A stretch of DNA of 33,484 nt, from positions 229,999-263,482 of the forward strand of contig SSNU01000082.1 of the NCBI GenBank assembly GCA_012064415.1, read 5' to 3'. This stretch comes from Gyrodactylus bullatarudis. Its lineage: Eukaryota; Platyhelminthes; Monogenea; Gyrodactylidea; Gyrodactylidae. Positions 1 to 11,400 of this stretch are shown one piece after another. The notes beneath the pieces were generated by a model. The model saw nothing but the letters and a program-made list of their open reading frames with translations, was not told where the DNA came from and did not search any database. Each line of letters begins with the position of its first letter. Position 1 is the first letter of the stretch. The position numbers and the translations under genes are program-made.

Positions 1-907
1 CCATTCGACGCAGAATTTTGCGCTCTTTCTAATGATACTAAGAAATAATTACTTAAATCCTAATTAAGGTAATTAAGGATAATTTTCCCATAGGAAATGT
101 CAATTTTGTTAATTTCTGCTATAACTTTTTTATTTCTCGATAGAATTGCAAATTTCAAGCACATTTGAGATCAGCATTTTATTTTTTACAAACCCTGAAA
201 AAATCACCAGTGTACCTAAAAAAATTGTTTTCATCACCACCAGTGTAATCATCCCTAATAATCTCGTATTTACAGTGCATTTAGTAAAATACAATTCCAG
301 GTAATTAAATAATCCTTCTTCTACCTTTTAAAATTATCATTTAGAATCTTTTTTTCAATCGTTGCCAAATATTTATCAGCGTATAGCACAAATCCATCTC
401 TTCCTTCATTGATAATTTGATAAAATTTCACATTTGCATAAATAAAATATCGTTGACAAAGGACATTTGATTATCAGAAAAAAACGAATAAAACTTTTGG
501 ACATAGTTTTGATCAGTGATTAGTTCTGAAAAAATTAAATAATAAAAATTAAATTTTTAAAGAAATGAAAGGGGGTCTAAGACTATAGTTTAAAAGGTAT
601 ATGAGGAAAAATTTAAATTACCTGGAACAAGTGTATTGACAAGACTTTTACTGAATCGAAAAAAACACGAATAATTCATCATTAAACAGCGTAGTTTAAT
701 CATTTTATTCCCTAGACAATTTTGCGCATTGAAATCCTCTGCATTTCTCTTTTAGCAATTGAGTGACTGGAGAATTTATCTAGAAAGCATCAAATAAAAT
801 TATCCTACTAAAGAGTAGAAAATCTCAAGTTGTAACATTGGCAATCTGTAAATTTGAATAAAGTTAGTTGAAAAAAATTAGTATCAAGTCGCATTCCTGA
901 AAGGATC

Positions 908-957
908 ATCAGTAGTGTCCCTTTAAAATTGATGGAATTTTGAACAATCAATGTAAA
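908..957 (+). repeat. 50-bp dispersed repeat C, plus copy
   Basis: Matches the reverse complement of 5201-5250 with one mismatch in 50. Part of a longer transposon-like unit whose edges are unclear. Confidence 0.8.
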
Positions 958-975
958 GCTAGTTGACAAATATCC

Positions 976-1304
976 ACTTTTGAACCCAAAATTTTTATCG
1001 ATTTCAATGCTTCGAAGCAGTTAAGTACTGATATTTGGGAACAAAATTAGACGAAGAATTTGAATTTGATCATAAAGATAGCGAAGATCTTATTGTTTCC
1101 GAGAAAAAGTTAGACTTCAAGATTTTGGATAATTTGCCTTCGTGATAATCGAAAAATGCAAATGGTTTGATTTCCCACAGTAATGACGAATTTCAGCGAA
1201 CTTCTGCAGGTGAATTCGAATTCTCCGTTCAATGTTGATCCGAAATATCATCACTTGACTGCTTCGAACCATTGAAATCGATAAAAATTTTGGATTTGAA
1301 AGTT
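976..1304. repeat. Inverted repeat, arms ~90 bp
   Basis: Left arm 976-1064 and right arm 1214-1304 share CCAAAATTTTTATCGATTTC and TTCGAAGCAG. Identity is high over the outer 50 bases and lower inside. The right arm belongs to dispersed repeat family A. Confidence 0.7.
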
Positions 1305-1530
1305 GAAAAAGTGGAAATTTGAAACATTTACGAAATTCAAAAAACGGCTCAATTTTGGTCAGATTAAATTTTTTTTCGGAAATTCTTTTGCACATCAACA
1401 ACCTATTAGCTCACTCCGTTTTAGAATCCAGAAAATTATTTTTTCCTGTGAATCCGAAGAAAAATATCGAGTTTCTTGTAAAAATAGTAAATTCTCATCT
1501 TCATTTCAATTAGGTTTATATTTAAAAAAA
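1140..1530 (+). repeat. Dispersed repeat family A, copy 1
   Basis: Shares GATCCGAAAT, GAAATCGATAA, AATTTTGGTCAGATT, TTTTTTTCGGAAATT and the tail TCTCATCTTCAT with 12710-13018; the tail alone recurs at 13621-13714 and, more diverged, at ~31725-31795. The head (TGGTTTGATTTCCCACA) recurs at ~7080-7170. Probably an unclassified non-autonomous transposon. Confidence 0.6.
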
Positions 1531-2481
1531 CATCTTTGGGCTAAATCTATTTAGAATCTTTTAAAAATTTATTTGTTTTGCCCGAGAAAAAAAATTAGTT
1601 CTATAATCGTTGTACATAAATCTTGTAATCATCCTCATATAAAGTTGGAAATCTATGATTTTTGAAAAATCAAACTTAATATCAATCAGTTTTCTTTGTT
1701 TAAATTAAAATCTCAACTTTTACACAATGAATATCTATCATTTCTAAAGATTCCCATCGCTTTATAAGCACACTACTATTCCATTTAATGTCGAGCGGAA
1801 ATGGGAAAAATCCTCTTGTTCATCAATCGATGGCTTCCCAAGGGGAAAGGAAACATCTCTAATTTTTTATGTATATTTTCTCATTCAAATTAAATGTTTT
1901 CCTTTCTCTCAGAGAGGCTCTGCTCAATTTTCCTTCTCAAATAATTATCAATCTTCCTTCATCTTGTATTTCGCTAGCAATTCCCAATACTAAATCTTCA
2001 ATTTGACATGTAAAAGATATCTAAGGCATATTTTGATCCTTGATTTCTCGACGAAAAATATTCTAAAGATCAATAAACTCTAAAATTTAGAAAAATCACT
2101 CCTACCGATTCTTAATGAATTGATTAAATTAAGTGTTCAAGTCACATGAGTTTAATTTCTTAAAGTCAATTCATTTATTTGATGTTTTTCAAATAAAACT
2201 GTAATCAAGCTATAAAACCGTTTATATATGAGATTAACCTTAAATCACAGAAAATAATTTTCTCATAAAGCTGATCTGCTAAAATTGCTTCTAAAGAATT
2301 AGTAAATAACAGGTCTTATACTATTTTTTTAGGTTCCAAGAATTCTTCATACGGGGGTTAACCTTCTATTTAATTATTTTGATTGTTGATTACAATTTAA
2401 TCGTCAGCTATCAAAACGAACTAAAACATGAATTTATAAATACATGTATATTAAGATTTATCATTTTTATTCATTTACAAG

Positions 2482-5400
2482 AAAGATTATCCTCTGGGAT
2501 CAATTTCATAATATCAATTATCCTCCATTCTTCATACCGAAGGATGATCTGGTTACAAACTCTATCAATGCCTTGGATTCGTGAGTGATTTTATGTTCCA
2601 AAAACTCTAGAATAATATCAATTTTTCCCTTTTAACATAATAGATTCGGGGATCATATCCATACAAATTTCAAAGATCTCTTCATTTATCTACGCAATCA
2701 GGGTTACTTTGTTGAAATCCTCAATAAGCCCATGACTCAAGTCAACCTAGAAGAATATGGTTCGTTTCCTACAATTATCTTTATATAAGTTTTTTTTGAT
2801 ATATATGAAATTCGGTAAACTTGAAAATAATAAGGTAGTTTATTTGTAATAGCAGTGATTTATGAGTCTTTAAAACTTTGACTCCTCTTCTCAGGCTCTT
2901 ATATATTACGAATAAGTAATTCACGTAGTTTTTCATACACGTCCGAAAATCCACTTAAAATCATAATTTAGAAAATAGGAAGAATATATATTAAAACCAA
3001 ATGTACATTTCTTGAAGCATCATCAGTGGAAATTCTTCAAAAATGATATTAGTTAAAAGTTCATTCACAAACCATGAAAGAAATAGTAAAGTCAAAGAAA
3101 ATAAGAATAAAATGCAAGCTGAAAAAACACCAAAACTCTCCAATAAATAGCAACAGTGGAGAGAAAAGTGAAAAGCTCACATTGGCCAGGGTAATTGAAG
3201 ATTATAGAAATAGTTTTTCTTCATGAAAAAATCAAAAAAAATTATGATTTTTCAAAAATTTGGCATGTTCCATATAGCTAGGGTGGTAAAATTAGACTTT
3301 ACGAAAATTGAGTTTTAAGAATGATTTTTTTTCTTCCATAAGTTTTTTATTTAAATGGTATTCGAATTTTATTTATTTAACTGAGCTAGATATTTTTCAA
3401 ATTATAAAATATGAGTCCAACTATTTATTTTATATTTGCATGATTTACAAATCAATTTCGTTTCCCCAAGCGATAAAAATCTTTAACAGACATTTCACAG
3501 GAGTAAAAGCTTTAAAATATGAACTATTTTCAGAGATCATGATCTTAAAATTATGCTAAAGAGATTGGTTGTTGAAAAGAGCAGTTTGTCCATATTTTAT
3601 GATGAAAGAATTTCAATTTACCTAAAGAAATTAACAAAAAAGGAATTTTTCCCGTTAAATGTAGCTACGGACCTAATTACTTTTAATAAAATTTTAGCTG
3701 AACATTTTTATTGACTTGAAATGGAAGGGTTGCCATGATCACGATTAGAGCAAGAAAATTGATTATGCTACATCTGTCCTGATGTTTAACCCCATTATAG
3801 TTTCGGGGTTGATTTTCGATTTCTTGATCCTTTTTGACTATTAGAAAATCAATGAGATTTCGATAAATCAAAATCTCTGGCAAATGGTGGATTTGTTGGA
3901 AATTTTCTTTTAACCATGTTTTCTCTTAAAAAACGTTCAGCTCAACCAGGATTTCTAAAAGTTTTAGACATAGCATTTTGTAAATATTATAGATTCTCAA
4001 CTTTATTATGATTGAAAATTGTAACAATGCTGTTTTTTTTCTTTTATTGCCTTCATGTCTTTTTATCTCAGTACAATTCGTTGCCTCCCAAAGGTAGCAG
4101 AGTTTTTTCCCTCAAATTAATCTGATTAATTTCCTGCTTTATTTTCTCTCTCTCTCTCTCTCTCTCTATTCGAATATCTTGAGGCTGTTCGTATTGAAAA
4201 AAAACCTTTGTTTTTTCCAACGGATAATAATATATCATCATTACGTAATAATTATGCGAGTAATTACAACTATAATTACTTTTTCCTATTGCTCAATGAA
4301 GCATTGCTCATCTCTTAATACATCTATTAATATCATCACTACTACTACTCTTGAATGAAAAAACTCCTCGAAATCTTTCAAGAATCTTTCTAGCATCTTT
4401 CAAATATTTTCCAAGAAGGAGTTTGGTCTTGAGATCAATAAGACTTTTTAATTTCTGTTAGGCATAGATTCTTCTATTCTGATATGTTCTTTTAAAAATT
4501 TATTTCAGAATCAATACTTTTTCTATTGAGATTCCATTCTTAGTGAAATTTATTATACCATTTTCGTCTAAAAATATTTTTAAGTAGTCATCGAAGATTT
4601 CAAGGTTCTTTTTAAAAATGGTTGATCGATAAGACTTTTTTTCATAGAATTTTTCATTCTTTTCAATAACCAGTGAATAGGTTCTGGTCCACATATTTTA
4701 TAAGCCTAATTTTTCAACTTTTTCCAGCCATAATCTCATTTTTAGAATAATGGAAATTCAAAGCATTTTTTCCTTTGAAATCATATATTTTCGACTTTTG
4801 TTCTGATATAGAAAATTTCGAATATACGGCAAATATTCTTTCAATGAATTTTACTCCTAGAAATGAAAATAATTAAGATTTTTGAATAAAAATAGTGAAA
4901 ATTTAATTCACAAGTTGAGAGAAATTTCTGAGATAATAGGAGAATTTTGATGATTTTAGGGATGTGTTTTTCTCGGTTGAAATATAGAAATTTGATTATA
5001 GCATGGACAATTTTGGAGGAAAATGAAATTTACCCTATTAATACATCATTCGAATTCTCCTAAAGAGCCCATTCAGATTCTGACCTAGACTAGAAATCGA
5101 TAATTTTCACAATCTATCCCTGTCTGTTTAGTTGACATTTTACTGATATCTTGTTCTATTTCTTGAACTCTTACTATTTCTCAGAATTTCTAAATTATTA
5201 TTTACATTGATTGTTCAAAATTCCATCAATTTTAAAGTGACACTACTGATGTGACTTGATATATATATTTTTCCAAATTTCGAATTCTAAATTTAAGAGG
5301 ATTCTCGTACGTTTATCAAAATTTACGTTAATATTTAGCTGGTAATATTGAAAAAATATTCTCATAATAATAAGAACATGAAGGAAATGAATCTATAATT

Positions 5401-8400
5401 TGCCTTTGATAAAATAATGTACGTATTGTACCTTTTACTAAATCTCCTGAGATTAAAACAGTATTGATTTCGGATACTCTAAAGAGCTTGATTATTGCAA
5501 AGATTGCATCCCATCTCTCTCTATTCAGGCAGCGATTTTGCTACTTTCGCATTAACAATCTACTGCCTATTAGATTGACATACACAATCCCCTATAACAA
5601 CTGGGATGCAAAAAATATTTTGTTATTAATTTGTTTCATCTTCTAAGTTTTAGAAAGATGAACTTCTTATTTACATAAAAATATTTCTTTTTTTTAGAAA
5701 TGAGTTTTATTCGCTAGTTTTTTTGAAGTATTCCAGCTGATTATCTCTTGTATTCAACATTGGATTAATGGTTAGCTATTCTTTCGTGATAACATGGTAT
5801 TTTAAAAATAACCAAGTATTCTTCTACTGCTAAAAGTTGTCCGTAAAAAGTTATTTTCATTCATTTGTTAAATTCGACTTGGAATGGTTCAACTTATTAG
5901 TAGGGCCTCAAAATTGCATATAATGCATTTTTTCTAACAATTTCTCGTGCTTTAAAAACTCCAAAATCGTAAACGAAATTTCGATAGGACCCCAGGATCC
6001 AAAGTTATAAATTTCATATTTAAAAAATTATAAATGCATGAAATTGCAATAAACTTGAGCGTTGAGAAAACTATAATTTTTATAAAATCATGCCTATATG
6101 ATGCATCATATAATATGATTCATACTCACTATTGACAAAGAAAATCCCTTGATTGAATCTGATTGACTGAACCAAATGGTATATAATCTCAATACTGTGT
6201 ATTATACACATTGTATTGTAGAGTTTAACACCACAAAAATATATCGACCAATGAAATTCAAGCACGCAATATTACTCTCGCAACCACGCCATTCAAATCT
6301 GTCAATCATACATGGTAAAATAGGTGAATTAACTTCTCATCAAGTTCTTGAGTACAAAAGATTATTTCCTCATGGACTTGAAGTGACAGTAGATATTAAC
6401 AATCACGTGTTGCACTTCAATGAAAATGTTTAAATAATGATGATCAATGATCATTGATCATACTTCTTGTTAGTCAAAACTGAAAAAAAACTTAAATGCA
6501 TTAAATTACATTTTTTCATGAGTTAAAAATGCAAGATTTAATTTGCATATTTTCGAGGCCCTACTTATTAGATTTTCTTCATAATGGAAATAAAAGTGTT
6601 AAATGAAACTATAAAAGAATTTCTGATGCATTAATCATTTCTGGAATATTAACTTTTTGCAATATGCTCATAAAATACTTTAATGTATTATTTTGCATTA
6701 ATTATATAGAATATAATTTTTTTCATCACAAATTATTGCTATCGTATTGCTCAGTTCATCCTCTCATTGTCTTTTATTAATCTGGTTTTTATCATAAAGA
6801 TACATGCTGTTAGCCTTAACTCATATTCCTTAAAATTCTCAAAAATATTTTTGTTTTAATTTCATATTAAGATGAAAATTTATAAATTTCACAAAAGACT
6901 CAATATATTTTTCTCCAAATAGTCAGGAACACAAAAATTTTTCGAATATCACGATGAAATGTTTAAATTAAAAGTATTCCTAAGAGAATTCAAACTGACA
7001 AAACTGAATTCAGCTATAAGAGTTCCTTGAAAAACTACACTTTTTAATTTAAATTTTTATGTAATTTTTCTTCACGATAATTGAAAAAATTCAGATGGTT
7101 TGATTTCCCACAATAATGGCAAGTTTTTTAAAACTTCTGTCTAATTTTGATCCCAAATATCAGCATATAAACACTTCAAATATTCTGGATTGACTTGGTA
7201 GAGGATTTTGAAACTGGATTCATCTACTGCGTGACTTGTTTGTCTAATATGGGCTTGAGCTGAACTTGTAGGCTTTGGATTCAAATGCTCATTGACTCTT
7301 TCACTAAGGGGATCGAGTCGTTTGACTGACGTAAGTTGATCCACACAACACTTTTCTTGGTCTCTTTCGGCGAAAAGCTATGAAAGAGCAAGAACTGAGT
7401 GGAAGCATTCATTTTCCTGTGTATCTTTGTTTTTGCACTCGAACCATCCCGCACAATTTCCAGTTCAAGTAAACTTAGGGTTTTCTCCTTTTCAATTTCA
7501 TTTGTGAACTTTAAATTTGGATGAATAATATTCAAGGCTGTAAAAATTTCATCAACATCTTCAACGTTAAGTAGTAGGAACGTATCATCCAAGTAGCTCA
7601 TCTTCAGTCGGGAATTGTTGATCAATTGTAGCACTGGTCCTTGTTCTAAATAGGCAAGAAAAATATCTGCTAAGAGTGGGCCAATCGGACTTCCCATTGC
7701 AACTTTATTGATTTGCTTATAATCAATGTTTTATACCGTTATAAAAACCAGGGTTTCTGTTAATAAAACCATTAACTTGATCACTCGCAGTATTTTTGAG
7801 TTTCTATCAAAATCTAGTTTTATCAAAAAAAAGTTTATGATACGATTCTAACTTGAGAAAAAAAGTGAATTTTAATTAATCTTCCAGACGTTTATAGCAG
7901 ATTTTCATCGGAATATCAATCCATAAATAGAGTTAACAATTTTAATGGTTTTTTCATTTTACCCAACTAAAAGATGAATTTCAATCAGGAGAAATAAATT
8001 CCAGAAAAATTGCCTTTTTTGAGATCACTCAATACCAGATTATTAGATTTTTCCGTATATTCTAAGCATAAATTAGCGGAGAAATCTTTGATGCATAAAT
8101 CTTGGAATAATATCGAGACAAATATCAAATTGATTTCCCCATAATTTTCAAATCGAGATGCAGTAATAAAATGTTTATACTTAATAAAAGATTATTCACT
8201 AGAGCTTTACCTATAATTAAGATAGTGTGATGAGAATTTGAAAAAATATCCCCTGTCATTGACTCCTATTCAATATAGAGTCTTTTAACACTCTAAAATT
8301 TTGTACGAAAAGATCGGATTTTTTGTTGTCTTAAACTTTCTGGATAAATTTCTTTTGAGTTTTTAAATATTTTCAAAAAAAAATTATATATTAAAAAATT

Positions 8401-11400
8401 AGGGATATTCACAAAAAATGTATATATGGGTAGGCTAATTGACAAAAAGTGTATAGTATTTTCACGAATTCAATAGATTTATACTGCATTATCAAATGTT
8501 AAATAGTATATTTCACAAAATGTATTGGTGTGTTCGAGATTTTCAAAACATAAATAGGTATTTTCAATTGATGTTTAATAATTGTGGAGGTTTTCACTAA
8601 ACCTAAATAGAATTTTTTCAATTTATGTATGCTATTGAATATTAATAACCCCCCTCAAAAAATCCGAAATAGGATTAAAAGGTTTTCCATTTGCGTAATA
8701 ACTTTAGAGCCTCAAAAAATAATACCTAAAAAAATTTTAATTTTAATTGAATTTAATATTTTAGGTACAATTATGCTAACAGACTCGGAAGATATTTTTC
8801 ATCCTGATGAAAAGGACGCCTTGCAGAAAGCTTTCAAAGATGAAAAAATAAACATTTTAATCCTAGCCGACTGGTTCAATAAGGAGATTGGTGAAAAATT
8901 GAATTTCTTTGATTCCAACAAAAAGTAATTCTCTTCTCTAATTAACGATTTAAAAGTTGTGATTTTACGATTCCTTGATGTTTTCTTAATTCTTTTATCT
9001 GATTGGTTTCGAGAAATTTGATAGTACTTCTATCTACTGTGTAATCTGTTCCAAATTATCACTCTGATCTTGATTTGCTTTATCGATTTCTCCTTAATCT
9101 AAAACTTATAGTATTTATCATGTATTAAAACTTATATATGTATGTCCCCTTGTATGCTTCAGAAAAAGTTTGTTAATTCACAATCTCTACCATTATAATC
9201 CCAGTATATCCCTTTATGCCAATGGTTATGTGTAATAATTATTATTCCAGTGTAGAATTAATTGAAACAGCTGTCCTCTTCTCTTGTGTGTATTCTCTTG
9301 AAACTGCTTATGAATTGATAAATTTATTTCTGATAGAGTAATATATCAACAGATCTCTCTACAAATTCATTGTTAAACACAGTTGAATCAAGATAAGTTC
9401 TATCAGTATGTTTCTCGATGTGTCTTTCTGCAACAGAGTCTGTAGTCTTATTTATATAATCCCTCCAAACAATGAAACAATATCTATTTCTAATAAAATT
9501 TTTAAATTCAAGCTTAATTCCCCTTTAGTTAATCCTTTCAAGTTGGTGAGAAATTGAAAATAAATTTTTTTTCGAGAAATCTAAGCAAAATTAGTTTGAA
9601 GATGACTATGTAAATTATTCTTTTTTCCTATACTTTCCAATGAAAGTATACTTACGTCAGGTAAAGAAATATTCATTTAGTCCTCAAATTCATTCAATAA
9701 AGCTTGAAAATTATCTTGATAAAATATACGAATATTCTCTTGTTAAAAAGACTCCAAACATAAAATTTTTCTTATTGTCATATGAACTATTTTTGGAAAA
9801 TTCAAATAGATATTTATAAAATTTATAAAGTAATTTGTATTCATTTGTGATATTCATGAAACATTTCACTTGGCATTACTAAAATTTCAATGTAAATATC
9901 AATTATTTTTGAGATAGACAGTTAGTTTATATGAAAATGAGAGGATTTACTATTTTTACAAAAAAAAAACTCAATATTTTTCTCAATATAGTCAAAAATA
10001 AAAATACATTTTTGAATCCCATAACTTAGTGAGTAATAAAGATGATAAAATAAAATAATTCCGCACGAGATTCAATCTGGGCGTCTTGCAATTTTGGAAA
10101 TGCTTCAATTTTCCACTTTTTCAACCTTCGATTATTTCAAATTTTAAACCCTTAAAGACCCAGAGAAAAATTTCTCAATTTATATAACTGAGATCGGGAA
10201 TTTTGTATGGTTTCTGAATATGCTGATATCGAATATGCAGAAAAAGGCTAATGTTTTGATTTCAAGAGATGAATTTAAAGTGATCACATTTTCGAATTCT
10301 ACAGGTATGGTTTTTCGATAAAAGTTTCTTTCTTTTTTCTCTTCGACCGCTGTGAGTGTTTTTTCAAAAAAAACGTTTTTTGTATTTTTATTTTTGTTAT
10401 TTTTCAAAAAAGAGTCATTTTTAAATTGTCATAACTTCTCAATAAAAAATTGTAACTTGATGAGTCATAGTTCATTCGAAAAAATATATATGTTCTTCTT
10501 TCAGAAAAGCGGTCAATTAATTATTTGTTTGTTTCGATAATTTTTTTGTCGGATCACTCCTTCATAGTTTTCTCAATGAGATCGTATATGTTCGATCGGT
10601 ACTCAAAGGGTTACAAAAAATCAAGTCTACTTGTAAGCGACAGATATATTTTTAATTACCTTGAAAGATTTGAGAACATCTTTTAGGGGAATTAATACGC
10701 AAGAATTTTTTTTCTCGTAGACAACACATATTCTTTGATTTTTATTAAAATTAGCTTTCATATGTAGGTTCAATAAATCCATTTGAATGCACTTCTTCAG
10801 CCTTTCCTTTATAGAATTCATGCGGAGATCTTTAATTATTCTCAGGATCTGTTTCCAACCTTCTTTTCCTAGATTCGGGTTCGGCATCTTTCATAGATTC
10901 ATTTGACAATTGCAATTTAAGCTAAAATGCCAGAAGATTCATGGGTTTATGTTGGTCACTATTTCTTTTATAGACAAGCCAAAATTTTATGACTGCTGAA
11001 TTTAAAATCCAATTGAAAAAGCTCAAATACCAATTTCTTGATGTGGTCAAGTTAAACTCATTTTACGAAATTAGTGGACAATTTCTCGATATTAGAGGAT
11101 TCGTTGATATAATTATCAAATGAGTTTATCAAAATTAGTGTACATTTTCTCGACTTTTTTGAATTTTTTATCTTGATGGTTCACTGAATGCAAATCTTGA
11201 TGAAAAGCAACAGCTCGATTATCAAACCAGCATAAAAGAAATAGTTTTTCTCAGAATGAATATTGAAGATCAAAGGATGGTTAAGCTAAATTTGAAAAAA
11301 AAAATTTATTTAGTTTCACAGTCTTTCTGGAGATAAATCATTCTAAATGTGAAAATGATTAGTTTATTTATCATATTTAATTAGTAGACTATACAAAATA

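Larger units (their letters stand above)
1..2481. other. Non-coding, upstream of the first recognisable S1P exon
   Basis: AT-rich, probably S1P intron. Holds repeat C, the inverted repeat at 976-1304 and repeat A copy 1. A 24-base stretch at 2333-2356 has exon-like borders and a compatible phase, but its translation does not resemble S1P. I found no S1P exon here. Confidence 0.6.
5901..6563. mobile_element. hAT-type non-autonomous DNA transposon, 663 bp
   Basis: The ends are TAGGGCCTC..GAGGCCCTA, followed by similar subterminal TGCATA / TGCATTTTT motifs on both sides. Both flanks carry the identical 8-base direct repeat CTTATTAG (5893-5900 and 6564-6571), the target-duplication length typical of hAT. 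The element lies in S1P intron 2. It is too short for a hAT transposase and none is visible. An 86-codon frame and a 20-base perfect palindrome lie inside. Confidence 0.85.
2760..8764. other. S1P intron 2 (6.0 kb)
   Basis: Donor GTTCGT, acceptor TTTTAG. Contains the CT microsatellite, repeat B and C copies, the hAT element, the Penelope fragment and a possible Penelope terminus. Antisense frames at 3683-3883 and 4500-4694 have no splice or homology support. The stretch 8400-8640 has loosely repeated TATTTTCAC / AAATAG motifs suggesting an old tandem repeat. Confidence 0.7.

Noticed and set aside
1117..1554. Overlapping frames on both strands
   Set aside because: They lie in dispersed repeat A, other copies of which do not keep the frames.
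2333..2356. Possible 24-base S1P exon between TTTTTTTAG and GTTAAC
   Set aside because: Phase fits, but the translation (FQEFFIRG) does not resemble the IIPTPP-type sequence expected before WDQ.
3683..3883. Minus-strand frame with RNYNGVKHQDR, compared with the piggyBac YN..GVD..DQ box
   Set aside because: Spacing and the key Asp do not match, and there are no terminal TTAA-flanked repeats.
4500..4694. Minus-strand 64-codon frame followed by AATAAA
   Set aside because: AATAAA is expected by chance in such AT-rich DNA; an in-frame stop directly precedes the ATG and no partner exon was found.
8629..8764. 5' part of the open frame leading into S1P exon 3
   Set aside because: The TTTTAG acceptor at 8764 and the S1P phase place this stretch in the intron.
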